From assembly GCA_964418645.1 (NCBI GenBank), contig CAYQME010000027.1, positions 1-32,224 on the forward strand: DNA of 32,224 bases, in the 5' to 3' direction. The first letter of the stretch is position 1; every line of letters begins with the position of its first letter. The DNA comes from JAADHG01 sp964418645. Lineage in GTDB: Bacteria; Bacteroidota; Bacteroidia; Flavobacteriales; Flavobacteriaceae. Below are positions 8,933-17,190 of the stretch, in pieces. A program made the translations under genes and the position numbers. The notes below the pieces were generated by a model, which saw only the letters and a list, made by a program, of their open reading frames with translations, was not told where the DNA came from and did not search any database.

Positions 8933-9469
8933 TTAAACATAATAAGGTGAAATCATAATATAAACCACAACTCCAGAAATGGCAACGTAAAGCCATAATG
9001 GAAATGTAATTCTTGCTATTTTTTTATGTTTTTCAAAATTGTTGGTAATAGCTCGTACATAAGTTATCAAAACAAATGGAATCACAGCTATTGAGAGTAC
9101 TATGTGAGTTATTAAAACTGTATAATAAACATATTTTACCATTCCTTCTCCTTTAAACTCAGTAGGATCGCTTGTCATATGATAAGCGACATACATTACT
9201 AAAAATGCTATTGAAAATAAAATAGCTGTTTTCATTAAACGCTCATGTAATACTTGTTTTCTGTTTTTTATTGCCCAAAGTGCTATTATTAATATTAGGG
9301 CTGTTAATCCATTTATTGAAGCATATATTGGTGGTAAAAAAGATAGTGGTTCAACATTAGGAATACGTACTCCAAACAAAACAGCAACAACCAATGGTAT
9401 AGTTATAGACAAAATCACTATCCATTTATTATACTTTTTCTCTTCGGTTATATTTGTCATTTCGTACAT
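8933..9469 (-). CDS. DUF420 family membrane protein, CtaM-like oxidase assembly factor
   Basis: This 178-residue inner-membrane protein has five predicted helices (about 16-34, 48-66, 80-97, 112-136 and 154-175) and histidines near membrane boundaries (His75, His97, His122, His148). This is the usual pattern of DUF420. In Firmicutes the DUF420 protein CtaM (YozB) is needed to mature heme A oxidases, which fits its position beside SCO and the cytochrome oxidase genes here. The function is inferred from family and context. Starts at Met1 (9469) and Met4 (9460) are both possible. A palindromic repeat separates it from SCO upstream. Confidence 0.85.
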   Translation of the reverse strand: MYEMTNITEEKKYNKWIVILSITIPLVVAVLFGVRIPNVEPLSFLPPIYASINGLTALILIIALWAIKNRKQVLHERLMKTAILFSIAFLVMYVAYHMTSDPTEFKGEGMVKYVYYTVLITHIVLSIAVIPFVLITYVRAITNNFEKHKKIARITFPLWLYVAISGVVVYIMISPYYV

Positions 9470-9473
9470 TTTT

Positions 9474-9507
9474 AAGATGCTTCGACTGTGCTCAGCATGA
9501 CAATCTT
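9474..9507. repeat. Intergenic imperfect palindrome, copy R2 (AAGATGCT/AGCAT..ATCTT arms)
   Basis: The SCO-DUF420 gap is almost entirely this element. ATGCT pairs with AGCAT around TCGACTGTGCTC, and outer AAGAT pairs with ATCTT across the GACA spacer. It touches the SCO stop codon. The core CTTCGAC-nnn-GCTCAG is shared with copy R3. Confidence 0.6.
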
Positions 9508-10246
9508 ATTCATTTAGCAACTTTTTAATATCTTCTTTTAACATACTTATTTGCTGTTCTTGACCATCTTCATCTATCTTTTCAGATTCTGAAATCATTC
9601 CGTTATAATAAATAATTGGATTCCCATTAGCAATTCTTGATCTTATAAATCCGTTTTTATCTATTAAAGCAAAATTTCCTGAATGTTCAAAACCTCCTTC
9701 TGCTTCAGTATCCTTAGCTGTATATAAATTAAATCCTTGATTTGCCAATTGATAAATTACATCTACATTTCCTGTTAACAAATGCCAATTAGGATTGGTA
9801 ATTCCGTATTGTGTGGCGTAATTTTTTAATACTTTAGGTGTATCGTGTTCAGGATTTATAGTAAATGATGCTACTCCAAAATCTTTAAACCCATCAAAGC
9901 TATTTTGAATTTGCACCAAGTTTTTACTCATTCTTGGACAAATTGTTGGGCATGTTGTAAAAAAGAATTCTACCACATATACTTTACCTTCATAATCTTT
10001 ATTGGTGATAGTTTTTCCGTCTTGATCTATAAAACTAAACGCAGGGACTTTTTTAGCAACTCCATTAATTTCAAGGAATGCCAAATCGGAAACCAATTTC
10101 TCTTTTTTACTTGGACTATCACTTCGGCTTTCATCTCGTGTGATATCATTGTTTTTTATACGATCTACAATTCTAGGAATAAATATAATTCCAAACACTA
10201 ATATTATTAATGAAATTCCGATATAAGAATAATTAGTTTTGCTCAT
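9506..10246 (-). CDS. SCO1/SenC family copper chaperone for cytochrome c oxidase
   Basis: This 246-residue protein is anchored by one N-terminal helix (about 8-24) with a thioredoxin-fold domain in the periplasm. The copper site is complete: TTCPTICP supplies Cys99 and Cys103, and the distal His188 lies in GGFEHSGNFALID. SCO proteins deliver copper to the CuA centre of oxidase subunit II or keep its cysteines reduced. Its start overlaps the end of the upstream cysteine-less thioredoxin-like gene by 14 bp, so the two are translated together. The cyoE, subunit III/IV and DUF420 neighbours support a role in oxidase assembly. Confidence 0.93.
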   Translation of the reverse strand: MSKTNYSYIGISLIILVFGIIFIPRIVDRIKNNDITRDESRSDSPSKKEKLVSDLAFLEINGVAKKVPAFSFIDQDGKTITNKDYEGKVYVVEFFFTTCPTICPRMSKNLVQIQNSFDGFKDFGVASFTINPEHDTPKVLKNYATQYGITNPNWHLLTGNVDVIYQLANQGFNLYTAKDTEAEGGFEHSGNFALIDKNGFIRSRIANGNPIIYYNGMISESEKIDEDGQEQQISMLKEDIKKLLNE

Positions 10247-10955
10247 CTTTTGATTTTAAATCTTCAGCTCTTCGCGTTGAAGAGTCGAAAGTTCCTTTTC
10301 GTTTTTGTCTGTACTCTGTAAATAAAATACGCATATCTTCGCTCATTTTATTCTTTATTTCTGATACTTCAATGCAATTATAAGAGCTTAATGCGTAAAC
10401 TTTCTCTTCTTTTTCTATCTCTCTTTCGGTTCTATCGTCAATCCGTCCTCTTTGATTTCGTTCTTTATCGATAATAAACACTTGATCTGTGCTGAAGTTT
10501 TTATCTAAACCTTCTCTAGCTTTAAGTGAATTAAATATCCTAACTATGTCTTGCTGGTCTCCATATACAAAGTGCCAGTATTTTAACGCGTCATATTTCA
10601 ATAATTCTTGTTTTAGTAATTTTACTTGAGATTCGTTCCCATTTGGAATTAGTATTAAAATTTGAAAACGTTTAAATCCTTTAAATTTATCGTAAATCAG
10701 TTCTTTTAAGTTTAAGGCAGCTGTTGCTTTATCCATTGGATTGCTTCCAAAAAAACCAAGAACAGTAAGGTTGTTTTCCAGACTAATAGTTTCTCTATCT
10801 TCAGTTGTTAAGACTGATGTTTCAAGAATATCCCCTTTAACAATATCTAATGTGTTATAATTATGCTTTGAGGGATATAAAAACAATAAAAATATTACTG
10901 GGAGAAAAAATAAAATGACGAGTATTAATGTTTTTCTAATGCTTTTCAAATTCAT
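10233..10955 (-). CDS. Membrane-anchored Sco-like thioredoxin-fold protein lacking the CxxxC site
   Basis: This 240-residue protein has an N-terminal anchor (about 7-27) followed by a domain whose strand order resembles SCO/thioredoxin proteins: NLTVLGFFGSNP where SCO has its CxxxC loop, then FQILILIPNG, WHFVYGD and DQVFIIDKERNQRGRID. No cysteine stands at the usual metal site; the only cysteine in the chain is in the C-terminal third (SSYNCIEVSE). The C-terminus is highly charged and probably partly disordered. It overlaps scO by 14 bp, so it is most likely a partner or scaffold in oxidase assembly rather than a redox enzyme. The fold assignment is my inference from pattern, and the function is unknown. 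Confidence 0.7.
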   Translation of the reverse strand: MNLKSIRKTLILVILFFLPVIFLLFLYPSKHNYNTLDIVKGDILETSVLTTEDRETISLENNLTVLGFFGSNPMDKATAALNLKELIYDKFKGFKRFQILILIPNGNESQVKLLKQELLKYDALKYWHFVYGDQQDIVRIFNSLKAREGLDKNFSTDQVFIIDKERNQRGRIDDRTEREIEKEEKVYALSSYNCIEVSEIKNKMSEDMRILFTEYRQKRKGTFDSSTRRAEDLKSKDEQN

Positions 10956-10960
10956 AGTAC

Positions 10961-10991
10961 AAAATTAAAAAAGACGGTTAAAAAAACCGCC
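10961..10991 (-). terminator. Rho-independent terminator after oxidase subunit IV
   Basis: On the minus strand GGCGGTT pairs with AACCGTC (7 bp, one G-U) around a five-base T loop, followed directly by TTTTTTAATTTT. It lies between the subunit IV gene and the Sco-like gene. It would end the cyoE-subunit III-subunit IV transcript, or attenuate readthrough into the assembly genes. Confidence 0.75.
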
Positions 10992-11007
10992 TCCTTATAT
11001 ATTTTTA

Positions 11008-11033
11008 ACACTTCGACGATGCTCAGTGCTGAT
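11008..11033. repeat. Intergenic imperfect palindrome, copy R3 (CACT/AGTG arms)
   Basis: The sequence CACTTCGACGATGCTCAGTG lies between the subunit IV stop and the terminator. CACT pairs with AGTG around TCGACGATGCTC. The loop matches copy R2, while the arms differ but still pair with each other. Confidence 0.55.
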
Positions 11034-11041
11034 TTTAATTT

Positions 11042-11425
11042 TTAAAAATTCTGTTTAATGTATCCATTGTCATACACATCAAAAACGTAACCTCCTTCTT
11101 GCAAAAGAATGAACAACAAATAGCAAATTAAAAATATTGCTGTCCATACTACTAAACGACGTAAAGTTTTGGTTTCGTCTCTCATATGCATAAAATCCCA
11201 AGTAATATAGTAGGCTTTTACCAACGTTAGAATAATGAAAATCCAGTTAAGAGCTTTCATGCTTAAAAAACTTACCATTAAAGCATCTGGTTTAGAAATC
11301 CCTAGAGCAACTTCTACACTTGTTACAATAGATAATAACACTAAAACACCCCAAATTTTTTGAGTGTTAGACTTAAATTTAACTAAACCTCTTAATATTT
11401 CTAATTTATGTGCGTGATCTGACAT
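11042..11425 (-). CDS. Cytochrome c oxidase subunit IV family protein
   Basis: This 127-residue inner-membrane protein has three predicted helices (about 24-42, 58-76 and 91-108), the layout of bacterial oxidase subunit IV (COX4_pro/CyoD-like). The His-rich start MSDHAHKLEILRG and the segment WDFMHMRDETKTLRRLV between helices 2 and 3 are typical of Bacteroidetes members. It follows the larger subunit III gene by 22 bp and is probably the last gene before a terminator. Subunit IV is a small accessory subunit of the oxygen-reducing heme-copper oxidase. Confidence 0.88.
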   Translation of the reverse strand: MSDHAHKLEILRGLVKFKSNTQKIWGVLVLLSIVTSVEVALGISKPDALMVSFLSMKALNWIFIILTLVKAYYITWDFMHMRDETKTLRRLVVWTAIFLICYLLFILLQEGGYVFDVYDNGYIKQNF

Positions 11426-11447
11426 TTTAAATTGAATTATTTTATAA

Positions 11448-12428
11448 TTAAACTAGGTAGAAGAATGTAAATACAAATACCCAAACTAAATCTACAAAGT
11501 GCCAGTAAAGTCCAACTTTTTCTACCATTTCGTAACTTTTTCTACGTTCGTATGTTCCTAATATCACATTAAAGAAAATGATAATATTAATCATTACTCC
11601 TGAAAACACGTGGAATCCATGAAACCCTGTTATAAAAAAGAAAAAGTTTGCAAACAAAGGTGTCCCATATTCATTAACATGTAAATTAGCGCCTTCTACT
11701 ACAACTTTCCCATTATCTTTTAGAAGCTTTAACGATTCTGCTCTGGATAGTAATGTTTTTTCTCCTTCCTCATTTATTATTTGAATTCTTATGAGTACGT
11801 TACTGTTTGCTTCCATGCCGTGAATTACTTCCTCGACTGCGTATGTTGGTTGTGTCCCTTCACTTTTAAACCATATTCCATTCTTACTTTCATGAGCTAC
11901 TCTACCATCATCTTCAGTAACTACAAAATCACGTAACGCAATTCGGTGGCCATCTTCAGCATTAACAAATTGCAAAATATTTCCTCCTGTGGTTTGTACA
12001 GCGCCATAATCTCCTCGGATAAATGTTGCCCATTCCCAAGCTTGAGATCCTACAAATATAGCACCTCCAACAATAGTAAGAAGCATATAAAATGTCACCT
12101 TAGCTTTTTTCAATTCGTGTCCTGCATCAACAGCCAATACCATTGTTACAGAAGACATTATTAAGACAAAGGTCATAAATGCCACATAAATCATAGGTGC
12201 TGGTTCATGATAAAAAGGAATATGAGTAAAAACTTCATCTGCTATTGGCCAAGAATCAATAAACTTGAATCTAGAAAACCCATAGGCTGCTAAAAATCCT
12301 GAGAAAGTTAATGCATCTGAAACAATGAAAAACCACATCATCATTTTTCCGTAACTTGCATTTAGAGGTTGGTTACCTCCTCCCCAAGTTTTTCCTTCTG
12401 TTCCAGTACTTACAACTGTATTATCCAT
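11448..12428 (-). CDS. Cytochrome c oxidase subunit III with large extramembrane insertion
   Basis: This 326-residue inner-membrane protein is a heme-copper oxidase subunit III. The core helices are clear: WFFIVSDALTFSGFLAAYGF, the pair around 78-127, and the C-terminal pair with TGFHGFHVFSG (267-277) and YWHFVDLVWVFVFTFFYL. About 115 residues (140-255) between the SQAWEWATF helix and the TGFHG helix are hydrophilic and have no counterpart in textbook COX3; they include GNILQFVNAEDGHRIALRDF. My recollection is that Bacteroidetes homologues are also long, so this is a lineage feature rather than damage. Subunit III stabilises subunit I and its proton uptake. A 135-bp gap with no clear promoter precedes the gene. 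Confidence 0.92.
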   Translation of the reverse strand: MDNTVVSTGTEGKTWGGGNQPLNASYGKMMMWFFIVSDALTFSGFLAAYGFSRFKFIDSWPIADEVFTHIPFYHEPAPMIYVAFMTFVLIMSSVTMVLAVDAGHELKKAKVTFYMLLTIVGGAIFVGSQAWEWATFIRGDYGAVQTTGGNILQFVNAEDGHRIALRDFVVTEDDGRVAHESKNGIWFKSEGTQPTYAVEEVIHGMEANSNVLIRIQIINEEGEKTLLSRAESLKLLKDNGKVVVEGANLHVNEYGTPLFANFFFFITGFHGFHVFSGVMINIIIFFNVILGTYERRKSYEMVEKVGLYWHFVDLVWVFVFTFFYLV

Positions 12429-12563
12429 AAATGAATTTCGTTTTTAAAATTGAACAAAAATAATCAAATTATTTTTCTAAAGAAACATCAAATAATAAAT
12501 TTTAATCAGTCTAAACAACATCAAAACTAATGTTACATGAGACCACTTAAATTAAATTAAATA

Positions 12564-13145
12564 CTATCTCATGAAATATAAAAATAAAAACAAGTATATC
12601 CACAAAATATCTACAAAATGCCAAAAGGTTGCGGCCAGTTCAAAACCTAGCATTTTCTGTGCATTATACTTTTGTTTAAAATGATTATAAATTACCACTA
12701 GCAAGCAAATTAGACCAACAATAACATGTAAAATATGAACAGTAGCAATAATATAAATATATGACATTGTAATATTACTAGTAGGTCCAGTAAAATTATA
12801 TCCTAAATTTATTAGTTCTTGAAATCCTTCTAGCTGGAAAAATATAAACGCTAATCCTAACAAAAATGTCAGTACTAAAAATGATAAAGATGTATTTCTG
12901 GCGCCAGATTTCAATGTTCTCTTAGAAATAATAAGCATAACACTACTTAAAATTATAAGCACCAAACTAATAATGAAAGCATTTGGTAGCTCAAAACTCG
13001 TTAACCAGTCTTCCCTAGTACTACTTACTACAAATGCACTTGTTAATCCAGCAAACGACATTATTAATGATATAATACCAAACCACAGCATCATTTTTTT
13101 TGCTCTATTACTTTTCTCTTCTATTGTTCCTTGTGTTAAATCCAT
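12564..13145 (-). CDS. Heme-copper oxidase subunit III family protein (short form)
   Basis: This 193-residue inner-membrane protein has five predicted helices and the subunit III C-terminal signature ATFWHFVDILWIYLFLFLYF, plus HILHVIVGLICLL in place of the COX3 HGFHV helix. It is the short CyoC-like form without the insertion of its neighbour. Its start is 2 bp from the cyoE stop, so it is cotranscribed with heme synthase. Two subunit III-type genes side by side suggest that both contribute to one complex, or that one is an assembly paralogue; sequence alone does not decide. Confidence 0.9.
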   Translation of the reverse strand: MDLTQGTIEEKSNRAKKMMLWFGIISLIMSFAGLTSAFVVSSTREDWLTSFELPNAFIISLVLIILSSVMLIISKRTLKSGARNTSLSFLVLTFLLGLAFIFFQLEGFQELINLGYNFTGPTSNITMSYIYIIATVHILHVIVGLICLLVVIYNHFKQKYNAQKMLGFELAATFWHFVDILWIYLFLFLYFMR

Positions 13146-13147
13146 AA

Positions 13148-14044
13148 TTATCTAATAAATTTATCTAAAACATATATTATTTGTACTAGTGTAATATATA
13201 ATACACTTGCTAACATTAATTGTCTGGCAGCTACTGCAGTCATTTTTTTATATAACTGCACTGCATAATAGAGCATCACTAATCCTAATAAAAATACAAT
13301 TATAGCTCCTACAATTGTTAAGTGAAGACTTCCAGTAAACCCAAAAACTGGGATAATAGATACAATAATAGTCCAAATTGTATATAAAATAGTTTGTACA
13401 GCTGTCCCTTTATCTCTTTTCCCAGTTGGCAACATATTAAATCCTGCTTTTTGGTAGTCCTCGTGCAAAAACCAACCAATTGCCCAAAAATGAGGGAACT
13501 GCCAAAAAAATTGAATCATAAATAACGTCCCTGGCTCGATACCAAAATTGTTTGTAGCGGCAACCCAACCCAACATAAATGGAATAGCTCCTGGAATGGC
13601 TCCTATAAAAACAGATAAAGGTGTTTTTGTTTTTAAAGGCGTATATACACTTGTGTATAGAAAAATAGAAATGGCTCCAAACATTGCTGTTTGTGGATTA
13701 ATTATATATAAAATGGTAATCCCTAAAATTGTAAATATAGAAGCTAAAATAAATGCCGAATTAACAGACATACGTCCTGCTGGAATTGGTCTATTCTTCG
13801 TACGCTCCATTAATGCATCTAAATCCTTCTCGATAATTTGATTGAATGCATTAGATGCTCCAACCATAAAATAACCACCAAAAGCCAGTAAAAGTAAGAT
13901 GTATCCATTAACCGTTTCTGCTCCTAATAAATATCCTGCAAGCGATGAAAACACTACACTTAATGAGAGTCGCATTTTTGTAATCTCTTTAAAATCAGAA
14001 ATTATTGAAGTCTTTGGAAAAGAAGAATTTGAAACCCTTGACAT
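13148..14044 (-). CDS. cyoE: Protoheme IX farnesyltransferase (heme O synthase)
   Basis: This 298-residue UbiA-family membrane enzyme converts heme B plus farnesyl diphosphate to heme O, the precursor of the heme A used by cytochrome aa3 oxidases. The first prenyl-diphosphate-binding motif is intact: NAFNQIIEKDLDALMERT (65-82), followed by KNRPIPAGRMS. A second polar cluster, WFLHEDYQKAGFNMLP, is also as expected. About nine membrane helices fit the family. It leads the oxidase operon, 2 bp from the short subunit III gene, and has the best promoter in the window just upstream. ctaB is the equivalent name in many genomes. Confidence 0.96.
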   Translation of the reverse strand: MSRVSNSSFPKTSIISDFKEITKMRLSLSVVFSSLAGYLLGAETVNGYILLLLAFGGYFMVGASNAFNQIIEKDLDALMERTKNRPIPAGRMSVNSAFILASIFTILGITILYIINPQTAMFGAISIFLYTSVYTPLKTKTPLSVFIGAIPGAIPFMLGWVAATNNFGIEPGTLFMIQFFWQFPHFWAIGWFLHEDYQKAGFNMLPTGKRDKGTAVQTILYTIWTIIVSIIPVFGFTGSLHLTIVGAIIVFLLGLVMLYYAVQLYKKMTAVAARQLMLASVLYITLVQIIYVLDKFIR

Positions 14045-14075
14045 TGGCTAAATTAGTGCTGTTGTTTTGCGATTG

Positions 14076-14105
14076 CAAAGATACTTTTAAAATTGTTTAT
14101 TACAA
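14076..14105 (-). promoter_or_regulatory. Consensus Bacteroidetes promoter for the cyoE-cox operon
   Basis: On the minus strand TTG (14103-14105), a 19-nt spacer and TATCTTTG (14076-14083) exactly match the Bacteroidetes -33/-7 consensus TTG-N19-TAnnTTTG. The start of transcription would be near 14069, about 25 bases upstream of the cyoE ATG at 14044. It lies in the divergent gap shared with the metallo-hydrolase gene. Confidence 0.75.
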
Positions 14106-14154
14106 TGCAAAATAAAAGTAATTCACTATTTAACAAGAGCAACGTAAGTTTTAG

Positions 14155-14162
14155 TATCTTTA
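14155..14162 (+). promoter_or_regulatory. Possible -7 element for the metallo-hydrolase gene
   Basis: TATCTTTA differs from TAnnTTTG only in its last base and lies 28 bases before the plus-strand ATG at 14191. No TTG stands at the expected distance upstream, so this is a partial match only. Confidence 0.3.
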
Positions 14163-14190
14163 GAGGACTTTTTAATAAAAAACCATACTC

Positions 14191-15075
14191 ATGACAGCTT
14201 TTCAAAAACCTTTATACCTTTTTATATTTGTTTTTAGCACCATTCTTTACGCTCAAAATACCAAAGAAATTACTATAAAAACCACACATCTTTCAGATAA
14301 TGTTTATATGCTCGTTGGACAAGGTGGTAATATTGGTGTTTCTGTAGGTGAAGACGGTGTCTTTGTAATTGATGACCAATTTGCTCCATTAACTCCAAAA
14401 ATTATGGAGGCTATCAAAAAATTAAATGATAAGTCTATTAATTTTCTTGTAAACACACATTATCATGGCGACCATACTGGAGGTAATGCTAATATGGCAA
14501 AATTAGGCGCGAAAATTATTGCTCATGATAACGTTAGAAAGCGTCTGGTAGAAACCCCTAAAAGGGATGGCAGCATGAATCCTAAAGAAGCATTGCCAAT
14601 TATTACATTTAATAATAAAATGAATTTATACATAAATGGCGATGAGATTGCTGTATTTCATGTGGATAACGCTCATACTGATGGGGATGCCTTACTTTAT
14701 TTTACTAACAGCAATGTGTTACATACTGGTGACACTTACTTTAATGGACGTTATCCTTTTATAGATTTAAATTCTGGAGGAAGTGTTAAGGGCTATATTG
14801 AAGCTGCTAAAAAGGGATTAATGCTTGTAGACGATAATACCAAAATTATTCCTGGTCATGGTGGTTTATCTAATAAGGCTGAATACCAAACATTTTTAAA
14901 AATGTTAGAAACACTAAAAACTAAAGTACAAGCTGAGATTGATAAAGGAAAAACCGAAGATGACGTCGTTGCAAATACTACAATTACTGAGGCTTATGAC
15001 GCTTTAAATTATGGTTCAGGTTTTATTTCTTCTGAAAAAATACGGAGAACGTTTTACAAGAGTTTGAAAAAGTAA
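14191..15075 (+). CDS. Exported metallo-beta-lactamase-fold hydrolase
   Basis: This 294-residue protein has an N-terminal signal sequence (about 1-22, ending LYAQ). The zinc-site motif is complete: THYHGDH gives His90, His92, Asp94 and His95, followed by His162 (NAHTDGD), Asp181 (HTGDTYF) and His223 (PGHG). An Asp at the bridging position, where B1 lactamases have Cys, points to the general MBL-fold or B3/quinoprotein-relay group rather than a classical B1 enzyme. The substrate is not predictable, and a beta-lactamase role should not be assumed. It is the only plus-strand gene after 2126. It is divergent from cyoE and its stop lies 6 bp from the stop of the convergent remB-like gene, leaving no room for a terminator between them. 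Confidence 0.9.
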   Translation: MTAFQKPLYLFIFVFSTILYAQNTKEITIKTTHLSDNVYMLVGQGGNIGVSVGEDGVFVIDDQFAPLTPKIMEAIKKLNDKSINFLVNTHYHGDHTGGNANMAKLGAKIIAHDNVRKRLVETPKRDGSMNPKEALPIITFNNKMNLYINGDEIAVFHVDNAHTDGDALLYFTNSNVLHTGDTYFNGRYPFIDLNSGGSVKGYIEAAKKGLMLVDDNTKIIPGHGGLSNKAEYQTFLKMLETLKTKVQAEIDKGKTEDDVVANTTITEAYDALNYGSGFISSEKIRRTFYKSLKK

Positions 15076-15081
15076 AAACAC

Positions 15082-17190
15082 TTAAAAATCAAAATACCAA
15101 TTAAACAAATCGGTTTTTAAACCTAAGCTAAACCATACTGAATTATTTTTAAATGTAGTAGCAGTAGTTGCATTAGGGTTAAAATCACGATAACTTATAT
15201 AGGCAAACAACTTTAAATTTGTGGCTGGATTTACCACATAACCCGTTTGCAATTCTGCATGGGAAATATTGGTTTTTATACCTTGACCAACTTCTACTCC
15301 AGTATCAAATGGACGCTCATTATAATCTCTAAAAACGTCTCCTCCATAACTAAAATCATCAGTGCCATTATTAAAATCAAATCCTTTAAATCCAAAAACC
15401 AACTTAGCATCTGCATACCATCGTTTATAATTATAACGCCCAATTAGAATTGTTTCACTAAAATTAGCTCCCCATGGATGCGCTAATGATTGGTTATTAT
15501 GACCATAATTAAGCACAATAGTATTATGCGAATACGTATAAGGTCTTACGCGATTATACTCTAATTGCAAAAACAAGTTATTTACTTTAAATGCATTGTA
15601 ATACTTCGCGCCTATTTGGTAACCATATTTATTTTTCCAGCTTTTTTCACCACCTTTTATATCGCTCAGAGAAAATTCATCTAAAATAAATTGACTGTAA
15701 ATGTTAATATTATCATTCACTTTATATTTTGCCGAAGCACCTACAATGGCATTTCCTGCACCTTGACCAGTTTCAAATTCTATAGCACGATAAAATATAA
15801 TTGGATTTAAATAATTAATATCAAATCCTCTATTATTTGAGTTTGTCCATACTACAGATTCGAATAAGCCTAAATTGAACCTTTTAGAAACATTCCAACT
15901 CAAATAGTGATTCACCATATATTTAGTTAAAAAAGCTTTGTCTTTGACTACTTCAGGTCTAACATCTTTTAACCATAGCCAAGTAGTTGTAAACTTAATT
16001 TTCCAAAATTTTGCATTTAGCTTTAAAAAAGGCGAAGGGCTTGCTGCATCGCTTAAAAATAAAGAGCGATAGCCATCGCCAATAAAGTTTTTACCGTGTC
16101 CGAACTGGAGATTTAAAAATTTTACTGGAGTATATGATAAATAGGCTTCGGCAACTGGATAATCGTAAGCATCGTCTTTAAATCGTTTAGCAATACCTCG
16201 CCCAGGAATAATTGCTGGATCTGGCCCAAAGGCTTTTAAAGTTTCTGCATATTGATTAAAATATTGCGCAAAACGTCCTTGACTTTCGTATACTGAAGCT
16301 GAAAAACTTAGCTTACTTCCTAAACCTCCTTGTATATAAATCCCTCGAGTATTATTAAACGTTGTATTAAAATCGGCATCCGAATCTTTTCCTACTTGGA
16401 GATCAAAAACAGGATCTAAAGTAAACCAATAGTCTTTGCCTTGTATCTGCACTAAATGTTCATTTAGTAATTTTCGTTTTCCCCAAGAGTTGGCTTCTAT
16501 TAATAATTCGTCTTTCTTTGCTTTAAAATCATAATACTTTGAGGCATCTTCATACATAAATGGTTTTGATGCTGTATGACTGTTAGTCTCAATAATATTC
16601 ATATTTCTTCCAAAACGAGAATAAGCACTATGAGTAAACGGAATATTTACTTGACTCAAATATTCTAAACCTTCATACGCTTTAATAGATGCATTAACAC
16701 TATCATATTCCATCTTTGCATGTCGTACAATTTCAGAAATAGCATTAGATTCATTCTCGATATCACTATTTTGAATGCTATTAGAAGGGTTTTCTAACGG
16801 AATCTTAATTTGGTAGGAATACTGCTTGTAGGTTGGATTCCCGTTATAGGTTGCTGGTGTTATTTTAGGAAATTCAGAAAACACTTGTTGTACTGCTTTT
16901 TTAAGCTCATTATAAATAGCATCAACATATAGAACCACAAAGTTTCCTTTTGCATCTACTTCAAACAATACAACAATACTTCCACTATAGTTTTCGTCTT
17001 TAACAATTTGAGGAATCTTGAAACTATGATACACTAATTGAGAAACCTGTTCGTAGAAACAACTCTTTAAATCTTCAATGGATTCGTTTTCACAATTAGG
17101 AAACACTGGTGGCTTTTCATATTCTGAAAGATCTTGGGCAACTATAGTTAAAGATACAAAACTTAAGGCTAGTAGGAAAAATTTCTTCAT
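15082..17190 (-). CDS. remB: RemB-like gliding motility protein: TonB-CTD-like domain plus Wzi-type barrel
   Basis: This 702-residue exported protein has a signal peptide (1-19, ending IVAQ). Residues about 25-135 resemble a TonB C-terminal domain: PPVFPNCE with Cys33 and Cys44, then VVLFEVDAKGNFVVLYV, FPKITPATYNG and a QIKIPLE ending. After a linker, residues about 230-702 look like an outer-membrane barrel of the Wzi capsule-assembly family, for example GRGIAKRFKDDAYDYPVAE and FGHGKNFIGDGYRSLFLSD, with aromatic strand ends and a C-terminal FDF. Proteins of this type are annotated RemB in Flavobacteria, where rem genes affect gliding; I assign the symbol from recollection of that pattern. 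The gene lies behind two TonB genes and is separated from them by a terminator. Confidence 0.65.
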   Translation of the reverse strand: MKKFFLLALSFVSLTIVAQDLSEYEKPPVFPNCENESIEDLKSCFYEQVSQLVYHSFKIPQIVKDENYSGSIVVLFEVDAKGNFVVLYVDAIYNELKKAVQQVFSEFPKITPATYNGNPTYKQYSYQIKIPLENPSNSIQNSDIENESNAISEIVRHAKMEYDSVNASIKAYEGLEYLSQVNIPFTHSAYSRFGRNMNIIETNSHTASKPFMYEDASKYYDFKAKKDELLIEANSWGKRKLLNEHLVQIQGKDYWFTLDPVFDLQVGKDSDADFNTTFNNTRGIYIQGGLGSKLSFSASVYESQGRFAQYFNQYAETLKAFGPDPAIIPGRGIAKRFKDDAYDYPVAEAYLSYTPVKFLNLQFGHGKNFIGDGYRSLFLSDAASPSPFLKLNAKFWKIKFTTTWLWLKDVRPEVVKDKAFLTKYMVNHYLSWNVSKRFNLGLFESVVWTNSNNRGFDINYLNPIIFYRAIEFETGQGAGNAIVGASAKYKVNDNINIYSQFILDEFSLSDIKGGEKSWKNKYGYQIGAKYYNAFKVNNLFLQLEYNRVRPYTYSHNTIVLNYGHNNQSLAHPWGANFSETILIGRYNYKRWYADAKLVFGFKGFDFNNGTDDFSYGGDVFRDYNERPFDTGVEVGQGIKTNISHAELQTGYVVNPATNLKLFAYISYRDFNPNATTATTFKNNSVWFSLGLKTDLFNWYFDF

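Noticed and set aside
12455..12462. TATTTTTG as a -7 element for the large subunit III gene
   Set aside because: The nearest well-placed TTG is 26 bases upstream, outside the accepted spacing. The region is so AT-rich that such matches are expected by chance.
12536..12573. Inverted repeat CATGAGA...TCTCATG between the two subunit III genes
   Set aside because: The 7-bp arms enclose a 24-base AT-rich loop and there is no T run, so it is neither a good terminator nor clearly one of the repeat family.
14191..15075. Classical B1 beta-lactamase (antibiotic resistance gene)
   Set aside because: The bridging position is Asp181, not the Cys of B1 enzymes, and nothing nearby suggests a resistance cassette.
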